A DNA stretch of 64,000 bases from Megachile rotundata (lineage: Eukaryota > Arthropoda > Insecta > Hymenoptera > Megachilidae), in assembly GCF_050947335.1 (NCBI RefSeq), contig NC_134997.1, forward strand, positions 8,928,001 through 8,992,000. Reading direction: 5' to 3'. A program made the translations under genes and the position numbers. Each line of letters opens with the position of its first letter. Positions within the stretch are counted from its first letter, which is position 1. The notes beneath the pieces were generated by a model, which saw only the letters and a list, made by a program, of their open reading frames with translations, ran no database searches and had not been told where the DNA came from. This document shows positions 11,591 through 22,960 of this stretch, one piece after another.

Positions 11591-13489
11591 ATTTAGGGTT
11601 AGATTTTCTAATCGTGCACGAAAGAATTCGATCGTCCCGACAATTTCCCGCACCGTCAATTCCCCGAGGAGTCCGCAAAAATTCTCGCAGACCCCGCCTT
11701 TTTGTCGCCGTAGAAAAAAAATCGAAAGGACGACACCGAAACGAGCGGCACGGAAAAAAATATCGACGCTTTCCCTGCTCTCTGTTGTACGTAATGGTTT
11801 CCAACCCCTTGCCCTAATATATCCCGTATTCCGGATCTCGCAGAACGAGCGCACCCCTTTCGGCCTCCTCTCTCCTCCCGACGTGGGCCAACGGCGCACG
11901 ATTATTATCACCGACCCTGCTCCGATAATGAAAGTACACGCACGTGCTGGTATTAGTGTCGAGAGCAGCAGGGTTCGCCGCCTGGGTGCATTCAGGTCCA
12001 GACCGGGATGCAGAGGGTGGGGGACACAATGAGGGTGGCTCTCCGAGCCCGTACGCTGTTTCGGCTACGCTGAGTCATGCACTAAAGAGAAACGCGTGAG
12101 GTCTCTCTGGCCTGAACCACGCGATACGCTCCTTTACGTGCTGGAATTTTTATTTTTAGACGCGAGAACATTTCTACGTTGATGACAGCGAACTTCGAAG
12201 GGAAAATACTGCGGAGTGTCGATATAAGCGATATAGGCGAAGATGGTGCTCATCGAACCTTCGAGACGCTCGAGTGTCACGTGACTCGCGCTATGTATGG
12301 GTGCAAGTATGAACTTTTTTATTTCTGACTTTTTTGTTAGCAAACTTTTACCCAATGGATTTGTGATGTTTTTACGATTAAAATGACACCATACATGATA
12401 TAATTTGGATTGTATTTACGGGTTTAATCGATGATAATCAATTTTGAGCGAAGAGAAATATGGCGAGCGAAGAAGAGCGAGATTGATGTAAGACTCCAGG
12501 GATTCAACATCAAGTTTGAGGATTTAGGAATCTTTTTATTGATACGAGTATCCAAGTGTTTCGAGATCTAGTGATTTTAAGATCCTCAAACTTAGAAAAC
12601 GATACATCGTATCAGTTTTATCTTTAGCGCTGAATATTTCGACTTCGATAATATTGGTATTTTTTAGAACACCGAAATATTGGAATAATATGCGCTGAAA
12701 CCCACAGAACAAATTTTGTTCCCTTTCCAGAATATCGATTTTGCTTCCAGCACATTATCGGAAATTTCCCCCAAAATTGGGGAGATGTAATTTCCGAATC
12801 GTCAAAAGTAGTATCAAAAACTCAAAGAATCAAGACAATGAGCGGACCGATATATCCCCTGCGAAAAAGTCGTTCGCCTTTCACCAAAAATTCCCAAGCT
12901 CCACGACAGTGTTTTTTTCCATTTCTTTCACCGGGCGAACGAGACTGTACCCCCGGTGGCGGTGGTTCATAGGGTCGGAATAAAAGAAGCGGATTCAATG
13001 GGCAATTTCGCGGTGGCCAAGACTGTTAGCAGAGAATTCAGGGTGCTCGCCAAAAATCCGAGTGCACACTAGTCACCCGGGCGGTTCTCTAGTAGCGGGG
13101 CATTATTTCCTGCTCTTCTGGAGGAGGTCAACTGTTTTATTGACTGAGGGTCGGAGGTGCGCGGCCTCGGAACCACGGTTACGGTTAACCGAGCCAAACC
13201 TCTGAAATCGTAGCGGGGAATTATCGGTTCAGTTAGCCGCTCTGCTCCGTTTCCTCTTTTTCTTCGCGTGCAAGGACGCGGTTTGCCCCTTCCGTCCCTG
13301 AAACACTTCGGAGACTCCCGCGAAACTTCGCAAGGTTTTTCCTGTTTCGAGGTGGACCGTGTAATGACATTCGTCGAGCATTATTTGCAATAAATTTTAT
13401 GGCGAGGATAAGACGTTTGACTCACCGATTTGCACGACACTTTGTAGATTAGTAGAGAAATATCGTCAGAATATATTCAGCAAAAGAAT
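11591..13489. other. Intergenic or intronic DNA, no gene seen
   Basis: Alternating AT-rich and moderately GC-rich DNA. Frames up to 111 codons occur on both strands between 11580 and 12030 with no recognisable motif. The patch at about 12730-13340 is GC-richer and carries no strong splice pair that I can support. Confidence 0.4.
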
Positions 13490-13495
13490 CTTAAC

Positions 13496-13766
13496 GACGT
13501 ATATATACGTCATTAGCAACGAAATTAAACTCTCGCGACGTATATATACGTCAATTACAGAAAAAGTTCAATCTTAACGAACGCGTATAAAATTTTGCAA
13601 CAAAACACGACATATAAAATTTTGCAACAAAATGTCTAAATTTTCACGACGTATATATACGTCACCCGACATTTTAACATGTACATCAAGCTTACCGAAA
13701 GTCCGTTATTAACCACATATAATCCTATAACAAAAGATGTAAATTTTCACGACGTATATATACGTC
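13496..13766. promoter_or_regulatory. Four identical 16-bp ACGT palindromes
   Basis: The perfect palindrome GACGTATATATACGTC occurs at 13496-13511, 13537-13552, 13648-13663 and 13751-13766, each followed by A, giving an ACGTCA half-site of the CRE/ATF type. The last two copies share the longer context TTTTCAC before and ACCC after. The first is directly preceded by TTAA. They may be transcription factor sites, or the hairpin ends of small TTAA elements; both readings are inference. Confidence 0.6.
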
Positions 13767-14383
13767 ACCCAAAAAAGTTCGAAACTTGATCTGCTCCGAC
13801 AAAGAAAAATGGAAATAGCAGGTATACGTACAAAGGTGGTCTCCGGAGTTTTCCTCCGCTCAAAAACGGAGTGGAAAAAGCAAGGCGTTCCCGATCGGGA
13901 AAGCAGACGACGTCCCGGCGATTAGCCAGCTCTCTGGATGAAAAAGGAGAAGCGAAAATCGTCGGTCGATCGTCACGGTAACAGATGCCGCGATTGCAGC
14001 GTTGAATCGACCGCTTTCTATTGAAGCCAAAGCCGGCCGCAAACTTTTCCGAGCTGCACACAATGAAAGAAGGCCGTGGCAACGAACGAACAGCATGCAA
14101 CTTGCGAGAGAACGATTTTCAAAATCAACCCTGTTAATGGGGCACGCTAGAAATCTCTCTAACGATGTGTACATAGAAATTTAGACATGTTTTTGTGGGG
14201 TCCATTTCGCTGATAGAACTTGTTATACCTTTTTGGAAAGTTGGATGTTGTAAATCAGTATACTCTTTGCTGTTTGCTAGTACTTTATTTTATGTCGGTT
14301 CGGTGTAGAGTCAAGTATTACAGAATCGGTTATTGGACGCTGCGTATATTAGTGACGTATTGAAACGAACAGTAGAATGTACC
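13767..14383. other. No gene seen
   Basis: The part from about 13790 to 14110 is GC-richer with short frames on both strands; none shows a recognisable motif. The remainder is ordinary AT-rich DNA. Confidence 0.35.
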
Positions 14384-14698
14384 GATGTCAACCCATAAGT
14401 TGGCGCGCGAAGCTGACGTGCTTAGCAGAGCCGCGCCATAGTTGGTCAGAATAGAAAAATGGTCGTCACACAAGTATTTTCAGAAGTACAGTTGTCTCCC
14501 GCGGTCAGTATATCAATTAATATTGATTGATTTTTGTCGCATTACAAAAGCAATGACAGACAAACATCTCCAGAGTGAAATAATATAAATTGCAGTCAGC
14601 GATTATTATTGTCATTATTATTTTGATCTGGCGAACTAGAAATGTTCCTTAAACTTTCTTTTACTTTGTATCGACGCGACAACTCATGGGTTGACATC
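14384..14698. mobile_element. 315-bp non-autonomous element with 24-bp inverted repeats
   Basis: The first 24 bases (14384-14407, starting GATGTCAACCCAT) and the reverse complement of the last 24 bases (14675-14698) agree at 22 of 24 positions. The interior is AT-rich and has no transposase frame. TA dinucleotides lie just outside both ends (14380-14381 and 14705-14706) but the exact boundary and target duplication are uncertain. This is the structure of a MITE. The superfamily cannot be assigned from the ends alone. Confidence 0.7.
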
Positions 14699-15015
14699 AG
14701 TGGATATCAGAGCTTTTAATCTTCCAAAAGTTCGATGCGTCGATTTCCGAACGAGCTGCGTCCGCATCCCTTGGTAGCAAGGCACCGTGCGAGCGAAGGG
14801 AAAGAGTGGTCGAAAAACCGCAGCGTCGGATCCCTTTCGCAATAACCGCAGTCCCCCTCAACGATTTCACCAAATTTCCAGGGAAAAAACCGTACCGGTC
14901 CAGGAGCGTAGTCCAGGTTCGGAACAGAGTCCGCAGCCGATCTCGTTTTTTCGCCGGCGCAACCGAGCGTGCCTTTTCGACGGTGCGGCGCCGCGAAACG
15001 CGTGCGTGCACGTAT
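14699..15015. other. GC-richer flank, no gene seen
   Basis: Several overlapping frames on both strands (up to 127 codons) cover this CpG-containing stretch. The overlap and lack of motifs suggest composition effects. No splice site pair was recognised. Confidence 0.35.
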
Positions 15016-15841
15016 GTACAGTCAGCGGCAAATCTGGGTTCTCTGGTGAAAATGTGGCAATCAAGGAAAACGGGGCACATTCACTGATTTCTAGGGATTT
15101 TTTATGATTTGGGTGAATGGGAGAATTTTGGAAATTTCGAAATTCGGAGGTTCAGTGATGTAGGAATCTAGGGACTTAGGAAGTTGGGAATTTAGGAGTT
15201 TGAATGTCTAGGGATTTTAAGGTAGGGAACTTGGATTATTGGAAAGCTAGATTTGGGACGTGAGTTTTAGGGACTTTTGTATTTAAAGATCGACTGATAT
15301 GGAAATCTAGGGATTTTGTGGTCTAGGTAGATTTGGAGATTTGCAGTGAAATTTAGGAATTTATCTTCTGCCTCAAAAAGGGTTTCAAATCCCTAGATTC
15401 GCACATACCCAAATCTCCAAATTCGAAGATCCACAATTTCTATAACCGAAAGTCCCTAGATTCCCATATCTCTGAATCTCCAAATACATCCTCTAAATTT
15501 CTATCACTAAAACTCCTTAAATTCTAAACTCTAAAGTGCTTATTTTCCCACATCTACCAGATACTTAACCCGTCCCCAAATGAATCCTCAAAAATAACCG
15601 AGTAGGTCCTATCGTTACCCAAACATCCCTATCCTGAAATCCCTAGATCCTCAAATTCATTCTCAAACTCCTGAATCACATTTGCATTTCAAAATATCAT
15701 GGAAATATTTCCTTGCCGAAATTTGAAAAAGTTTTGACCCATCGTCAAACGGCGATATCGTCAAAAATCCCTAGAAGTGTGTAAGTTCGCGATTGATCGT
15801 GATATTTTCTATAGGAAAAGCAGATTTGCCGCGGAGTGTAC
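15016..15841. mobile_element. 826-bp foldback element
   Basis: The left arm (15016-15102, starting GTACAGTCAGCGGCAAATCT and ending TCTAGGGATTTTT) and the right arm (15763-15841) are inverted copies of each other, with matches through GCGGCAAATCTG, GAAAAT and ATCAA. The inside continues the symmetry: the left half carries GGGAATTTAGG and AATCTAGGGATTT words, and the right half carries their complements (CCCTAGATT, CCAAATCTCC), with the turn near 15370-15390. There is no coding frame inside. Partial copies of the arm occur at 10297 and 29709. The arms are diverged, so the element is not recent. Confidence 0.6.
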
Positions 15842-15844
15842 GAG

Positions 15845-16810
15845 CTGATGATCGCGTACACACACGCACGCCCACACGCGTAGAGACACAGAGAGAGCCG
15901 GCACGCTCACGGGCCCGTACTTGTACGGGACCTTTAGCGGCTCGTGAGCCGCAGTCGGGACGATCAATGACAACCCGTCCCCGTCCCGTTGCCCCCCGGG
16001 TGCCGCTCGTGTTCACGGAAGGCACGATAAACGCTCTCTCGCTCCGGATCACGGGTCTCCGAGTTCCACGGGTTCCTCCCCCACTTCCCGTCCCCCTGTG
16101 CCGTTCTGCCGCCAGCCGTTCCGATCCCCCATACCGCTGTACGCTTCGACGGGAACCCCCTGCCCCCCCATGCCGTAGCATTCGCCCCCCGTTCCGGCAG
16201 ACCGTGCTGTGCGCTCCTCCTCGGGCTCTCAATCAAGATAGACGCGCGCGAGAGGCTTAGCACCGGGAGAGGAGGCGAGAGCGTCGGCAGAATTTCTCCG
16301 TGACTCGAGGGAGCGCGAGATATAGCCACGGCGCGGCCAAGTGCGGCGAGGCGAGGGACGGTGAACGGGCCGAAGCCACAGGCGGCGCAAAACGAAGAGA
16401 GAGAGAGAAGAGAGAGACTTACTGCCGGAGAGTCGCTGCCGGCGCCGCCGTCGGCTTCGGAGGGGGACAAACGGGTGGGTTGCGTTTCTATAGCGAGGCA
16501 AGCGAGCGATGGGCACTCGAGACGCGAGTTCTCGAACAATTTCGAGCGTTCGCGCGCTCAAAGCCGAACACCCCGATGATATCTCCGCGGGGAAATTGGA
16601 GACCCGCCGCGAACGGACGATTAATTGGTACCCGTTTCTTCGTATCGGCCACCGCTCCTTTTTTGCTTTTGTTAGAAAAATTGAAATAGCCGCGATAGCG
16701 AGGCGGGACCAGTCTGTCGACGAGCGAACACTTTTTAACCCCTTTCACTCGTTGCACTCGAGGATACCATTTGGTGCCACGGATAAATGGTCTCCAACTG
16801 AATCGGCACG
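15845..16810. promoter_or_regulatory. CpG-rich island with purine-rich core
   Basis: Very CpG-rich DNA, with an alternating CACACGCACG stretch near 15856 and a purine-rich plus strand at about 16245-16440 (GGAGAGGAGGCGAGAG, GAAGAGAGAGAGAG). Frames reach 191 codons on the minus strand and 155 on the plus strand and overlap fully, with Arg/Pro/Ser-rich products and no domains. It may be a promoter or 5' leader; direction and start site are unknown. Confidence 0.4.
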
Positions 16811-17659
16811 TGTTAAATTTTAGTCGCATTACAATTTATCTTGTGATGCATAATATAATCTAAATTCAGCGTATAATGAAGGAGGGATAATTTTAAAAAT
16901 ACTCATTAAACTTTTAGAATCGCAAAAATCTATATTTTCTTGGCTTTTTATGAATACACTTCGTTTTGCGTACTAATACACATGTAATTAGAAAATATAA
17001 CCTATACAAAAATATACAAGCACAATTTCTCCACTTCGAGCAACTTACTAAAGAGCTTTATCAGTTACCAGTTTGATAGATAAAGTTTGCCCCAAAATCG
17101 ATACTGTTCTCATATTTGGCTGTTACAACCCTTGCACCTTATCACATGTACACTAGCTTATCGTAGACGACAAACTTACAAAAATCATTTTACCAAACTT
17201 ATTACCGCACCGGTTCAATTACTTAGCTCAATTTTAAATAAGCATATTCTCTGTTACGATAAAGAATATAATTTATCAAAGAGATCTACGATAGTCATAA
17301 GTTAGTCAACTAACCGCACTTCAAGAATTTCTGTCTGTGACATTTCACCGCTTCTATTATTCCAATTTAAGTAACAGATTTAGACAGCCTTTTCAATATT
17401 CCAATCATTGGAAAAAATCAAGCTAATTATTGACGCTACCGCTTCTTCAAAAATGAAACACGAATTTCATGAATATGTTATTCTCCTACCGAATCTTGCA
17501 GGCGACATTTATTTTTAATCCTGCAGTGACCGACTAGTTTAATATAATTCTATTGCTGGTAATAAAAAATATATACATTGAATCCCTATTTGGGAGGATC
17601 GTTGTTAAACGGGTTCAGATAGTTTTATTTATAAATAAAAGTAGCAAAGACAAATGTGT
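16811..17659. other. AT-rich DNA, no gene seen
   Basis: Low-GC DNA with no open frame above 72 codons, no clear tandem repeat and no recognised RNA gene. Confidence 0.45.
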
Positions 17660-18545
17660 AAGTCTACGGTGAAACTCGCTTCCACTCGCTGTGGTGCTCA
17701 TAGACTTCCACAGCCACTTTACAGTACTTTTGACAAGTTTTCTAAGGGTTTTGGCACATTCTAAGAAAGTTTGATTCCTTGACAAAATGTCGTATCTGCC
17801 ATAGTTTGGCCAATACGTCTATAAGCAAGAGTGGTCCGATGGGATCTTACAATATTTTGACTCGCTTCCGCTGAGGGACACTCGGCACCCATTAGCCACT
17901 TTTGACAATTTTTCTAAGGGTTTTGGCACATTCTAAACAATTTTGATCTCTTGACAAAATTTCGTATCTCTCATGGTTTGGCCTGTACGTACATAGGCAT
18001 GTTGTTCGATGGGGTGTCACAGTACTTTGACTCGCGTTCGCTCGCTGTGGGCTTCTCCACACTCATGAGCCATCTTTGACAATTTTTCTGGGGGTTTTGG
18101 CCCATTCTAAGAAAGTTTGATTCTCTGACAAAATGTCGTATCTCGCACGGTTTGGCCTGTACGTGTATAGGCAGGATAGCTGGGATGGTGTGCTTCAGTG
18201 TTTTAACTCGCTTTCGCTTGCTGAAACGATCTCCGTTCCCATTAGTTACTTTTGACAATTTTTCTAAAGGTTTTGGCACTTTCTAAAAAAGTTTGATTCC
18301 CTGACAAAATGTCGTATCTCTCACGGTTTGACCTGTACGTGTATAGGCAGGATAGCTGGGATGGTGTGCTTCAGTGTTTTAACTCGCTTTCGCTTGCTGA
18401 AACGATCTCCGTTCCCATTAGTTACTTTTGACAATTTTTCTAGGGGTTTTGACACATTCTAAGAAAGTTTTGTTATCTGATAAAATGTTGTATCTCGCAC
18501 GGTTTGGCCTGTACGTATATAGGCATGACTGGGTATGTACTTTCA
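17660..18545. repeat. ~169-176-bp satellite, five copies
   Basis: The block TTTTGACAATTTTTCTAAGG, then TTTTGGCACATTCTAA, then GACAAAATGTCGTATCT, then GGTTTGGCCTGTACGT recurs at about 17729, 17905, 18074, 18249 and 18424. The spacing of 169-176 bp is in the range of a nucleosome repeat. Two neighbouring copies (about 18150-18230 and 18325-18405) share an almost identical variable part. A 102-codon minus-strand frame crosses it and simply repeats. Confidence 0.9.
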
Positions 18546-18606
18546 CAGCATACCCTATCGTATATTACAGTATGTTACTGCATAATATAGTATTTTAATT
18601 TTGCAG

Positions 18607-18931
18607 CTAACTTCGACGATCCGTGGCGTCTCAGAGCCATCGCTAAGAGACGCGGGCAAAGCGCGTTGAAGAGAAGGAGCGTCGTTTCAGCGAGAAAGAG
18701 AAAGCGCGGCGTCCGGAGAAGGCTGTGCAGACAGAGAGAGTCGTCGAGCGGTAACGAGAGGGTTGGACAAAGACGAAGAGAGGCGGCGAGCGGATACCGG
18801 CGCAGCCTGTCTGTGCCTCTGCTTCGGAAAGTGACTAATGACTAGCCGGCTAGACCTACTCTTCTGCCACCCAGCGAGAGAGAGAACCAGAAGAGCGCAC
18901 GCCGGCCAGGAAGGGAACAGATACCGGAGAG
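18607..18931 (+). other. Candidate orphan exon with good splice signals
   Basis: A strong acceptor (TATTTTAATTTTGCAG, ending at 18606) and a good donor (GAG/GTGAGC, with GT at 18932-18933) bracket a 325-bp CpG- and purine-rich block. If entered with two leftover bases, one frame is open for about 77 codons and reads DDPWRLRAIAKRRG near its start, then becomes Arg/Ser-rich and stops at TAG before the donor. The other frames stop early. This could be a non-coding internal or 5' exon of an unknown plus-strand transcript, or chance. It lies opposite in strand to the NOL4 homologue. Confidence 0.3.
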
Positions 18932-19489
18932 GTGAGCCGCTGTTATCTCGCGGCCCTCGACGACGGTCAACCGTGAAAAATGACTATCGCGACGAAGAAA
19001 TATTTTACGGCTTGTGTTCCAGCCACGCTGCGGAGCACAGTGGTCCGCATTCGATTCACTGACATTTTGGCGTTACATTCGAACGGACATGAAATTTATG
19101 TGAAATATTTTTGTGGACTTCGCTCTTTTGAGGTAAACTAGAAATTAGACTAAATATGGATTTGTGAGGTCTTTTAACCTTTGCGAAAGGTGACGCAACT
19201 TCAAATAAATATTTTTTAACTAACTTTATACTGTTATACTTTAACCTTATACTTTATACTCCCCTTTTGAGGAGTTGTAGACTTAGAAATTGATGAATTT
19301 ATAAATTTGAAGAAAACTTAAAAATTTGTAAATTTGAAGAGAACTTAAAAATTTGTAAACTTGAAACTACAAAAGTGTTCGGAAATGTGTAAATTTAAAA
19401 AGTGAAGAGCGTATAAATTCGTAAAATTCGAGAAGTTGGAAACTTGGGAACTTAAAATGCTGCACTTAGCAGCGCATTACGGGAGCGTG
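18932..19489. other. No gene seen; degenerate AAATTTGTAAATTTGAAG words
   Basis: After the candidate exon the DNA becomes AT-rich. From about 19285 to 19450 it carries loosely repeated TTGTAAATTTGAAGA words. No coding evidence. Confidence 0.4.
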
Positions 19490-20000
19490 TAGTAATAAAA
19501 GAGCGGGAAAGAGAGGGAGCATCAAGCGGCTCGAATCGAATGAGAAGACGGCTGTTCTGATCGATCTTTCTCCGAGAGCAGTACGCGGAACTGAATCCGG
19601 ATCGGATGAACGAGGGAACCGAGCAACTTTATGCGCCTGCTCCTCTTCCTTCCGTGGGAAGCAGGGCCAATCCATCTTTCTCCGTCTCTCCCGTTTCCCT
19701 CCATGTTCCTCTGTCGCATCGCGTCGTCGCTCGTTTTCCTCGTTACTTCCGCGCCTGGAATCCCACGCTTACGCCGCCGCGGACGTCAGAGGCGTAAATC
19801 CGAGAGAGCTTCCTGGGCTGCGAAGCGTCGCGGCGTCGTTAATGATAGCTCCGAGCCGTTCTGCCTTTCTGCCGCCACACCGCCACCTTCTCTCTTTGCC
19901 CCGCACGCCTGAGAACGCTCTTGCCCGCGCTTTACCTCCTTCTTCTTCGACTGGAACACCGTCTATTTCGGAAACGAGGCTCACTTTTTTATTCTACTTG
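19490..20000. promoter_or_regulatory. Small CpG-rich island
   Basis: A GC- and CpG-rich block with pyrimidine-rich plus strand (TCTCTCCCGTTTCCCTCC). Overlapping frames of up to 93 codons on plus and 71 on minus give no recognisable protein. Promoter or exon status is only suggested by composition. Confidence 0.3.
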
Positions 20001-21039
20001 TTTTTATCCAGAACGATAACCTATCTTCCTTGTATCACGCTGTATAAAATACACTTTTATTTATATTTGATGTACCATCTGTTTGTCTACCCTTCAAATT
20101 GCCCTCCCCAAAAATTGTCATCGAACAGAATAACATGAGAGCCCAGACATGCCCTTGCGTCTAGCGTGTAAGCGCATAAATAATTAAAAAATTCATAGCC
20201 ACCCAATAATTCGAGGACTTGTAAACCTAAAACCTTGCAATCAGAAAATTGCGTAAAAAATAAAAAAAAATTCGAACGAGAACGTTGAGCCAATCACCCG
20301 GGCAGCGAACTCGTTAAAATAAACCGAAATTGCAAAAACAGCCAGTTAAAAAACAAACTGGTAGCAAAAGGACGTTCGAAGCGGCAATCGAAAGGAACAA
20401 ACTGTGTGCGGTGATCCGAAGAACTGTTCGAATCGATTCCAATCAGAGGTCTTTCTCTGGCTTTCTCTGTCTCTGTCTGGTGGAGGGAAGATCGATTCGT
20501 TCCGTGCGCGTAGATCACCATACAAGCTCCCTCGGTTTACCAGACAACTTATTATCGGTTATTTATCACGGGCGGCCCGTGACTGAAATTTTTCACGGCG
20601 AATATCAAGAGTTCGAGATCCTACGTTCCACTTGCGACCATGACACCAGCCGCTGTGAGAAATGGAGGAGGCATTACGCGCCTGGGACCGAAGGCCGGAC
20701 CCGTGGACAGAGAAACTGCGAGCTGGATAAAGCGAGATCTGGGTCGGAAGGCGGACGGAAACGGAGAACGAAAGAAATGCGAAGGTGGAAAAATCGAGCG
20801 TGGAATTTTTATTCTGCCACCGAACGAATTGTCCGATGCTTTATTGCGTGGTGGTCGAGAAAAAACTGTTATCTTCTATATCTTACGCATTTTAAATTTT
20901 TGAGAAACTTTGATAAAGGCACTCGAATACAAAATTTTCCATTTTTTTATTAATTTGCAACTTTCTTTATTTTTGAAATTTTTTATTGTCGGATTTGAAA
21001 ATTTTTCAATTTAAAAATTTTTTAATCTGAAATAGAATG
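20001..21039. other. No gene seen
   Basis: Mixed composition. A 207-codon plus-strand frame (20330-20953) overlaps shorter frames on other frames and strands and has a composition-driven basic product without motifs; I do not accept it as a gene. The right part is AT-rich. Confidence 0.35.
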
Positions 21040-21362
21040 TCAGAACGTCACAAACAACCCTACAAAAATATCGGTTGAATATCATTTTGTTATATTGCAA
21101 TTTTTCAAGGGAGCGTGTTAACGATGCCGACGGCAATATAATGAGACTCCACAAAAATGTCAGTTGAATATCATCTTAATCAGTGGAATATCATATATTG
21201 CAATTGTTGAAGAAAGGTGTTAATGATGCCGACGGCAATATAACGAGACTCCACAAAAATATCAGTAGAATATCATCTTAGTCAGTGGAATATCATATAA
21301 TGTAATTTTTGAAGAAAGAAGGTGTTAATGATGCCGACGGCAATATAACGAGACTCTTCACT
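21040..21362. repeat. ~103-bp tandem repeat, three copies
   Basis: The block GATGCCGACGGCAATATAA occurs at 21123, 21225 and 21330, each followed by GAGACTC and preceded by GAATATCAT words. The copies are 102 and 105 bp apart. Confidence 0.9.
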
Positions 21363-21950
21363 TGTCTAGTAGTTTTGCAGGCGAGATCTGTCCGTCGACC
21401 ACAGACGATTCCTCGCCGGATTCACGCGGCGATCCACGAAACGGCGAGGTTACGGGTCGGGAATTTATCTCGGGGGGCAAGTAGTAGAAAAACCGCGAGA
21501 AATCTCGGGCACGGCTGCCAGGAAAATGGATCGCGCAGGCGGAAGAGGAACGGCCGTGATAGCGGAGAGAGAGAGGAGACTGGGAGAAAAAGGAAAAGGC
21601 GTCTGCCGCTCTCGGATAAGCCGGCTGCTTAATTACAGCTAATTACACGGATACGTACGAGGATCGGTCAAATATAAACCGGAATTTCGTCGGGGCTCAT
21701 CTATCGATTAATATGCTTCCGTTAGACGTTGTTTCCGGTGATTTCTATTTTGATGAATCGCTATTTATAGTTTTGTAGTTTTAGTGTTATAATAAATTAT
21801 ACCAAATAACTGTTTTATACTATTGTAATAAATAGCAATTTTTCACTGTTATGTGTTATAGTAAATAGAAATTTTATAAATCATATGTATAGTACTTTTT
21901 TACTGTTATAATAAATTATAATAACACTTTCATAATTTTATAAATTTCTA
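21363..21950. other. No gene seen
   Basis: A GC-richer stretch at about 21370-21740 contains a basic 107-codon plus-strand frame that begins in the preceding repeat and has no recognisable domain. AT-rich DNA follows. Confidence 0.35.
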
Positions 21951-22960
21951 ATTTTTTGCTATATCATTTAATCCATGTCAATGAATATTTCTTTGTCTCG
22001 TTGACATATGAAGTTTGTGACATATCAGTATGTTATACATGTATGTTACATATGGTTGCTTTTTTCATGTTTATCAAGCTAATGCATGACAATACATTAT
22101 GCGTTATTGACATATTAAATTTAATGCATGTCAACGTATATTTCACTAACTCGTTTGCATATCAAGTTTGCCACATATGAGTATGTTACATATGTTATAC
22201 ATGTACGTTATATATTGTTGCTATTTTCATATGTGTCAAATCAAATGCATATCAATATATGCTTCACTGACTCGTTTTTATATCAAATCTGTTATATATG
22301 AGTACATACATATGAGTATGTTACATATGTTACACATGTATGTTACATATGTTTGCTTTTTTTTATATACATATATATATATATCAAGTTGAATGTATGT
22401 CCATGTATATTTCACTGACTCATTGTATATCAGGTCTGCTACATATGAGTACATACATATGAGTATGTTACATATGTTATATATGTATGTTACATATGGT
22501 TGCCTTTTTATATACATATCAAGTCGAATGCATGTCCATGTATATTTCACTGACTCATTACATATCAAGTCTGCTACATGTGAGTACATACATATGAGTA
22601 TGTTACATATGTTACACATGTATGTTATATATGGTTGCTGTTTTCATATGTATTAAGTCGAATGCATGTCCATGTATATTTCACTGATTTGTTTGTATAT
22701 GAAGCTTGGCATATACTCATATGTTACATATATCATACATGTATGTCACATATGGTTATTGTACTCACACCTCAAGTTAAATGCATGCCCATACATTTTG
22801 ACTTCGATGAAATTTGATACATATCCATATGCCATTTGACAAGTACATCAAATTCACTGCATGTTACTATATCAAACCAACTTGAGTATCAAGTTTGGAA
22901 CACGTCAGTATCGTTGCCTTACTCGTACCTCAAGTCGAATGCATGTCAATACGTTATGTT
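21951..22960. repeat. ~134-bp tandem repeat, about seven copies
   Basis: Units contain GAATGCATGTCCATGTATA, TTTCACTGACTC, ATGAGTACATACATATGAGT and TGTATGTTACATATGGTTGC. The GAATG word falls at about 22391, 22526 and 22660, giving a 134-135-bp period. Outer copies are diverged. Many CATATG and ACATGT words allow alternative pairing. Repetitive frames of up to 113 codons occur on both strands. Confidence 0.9.
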
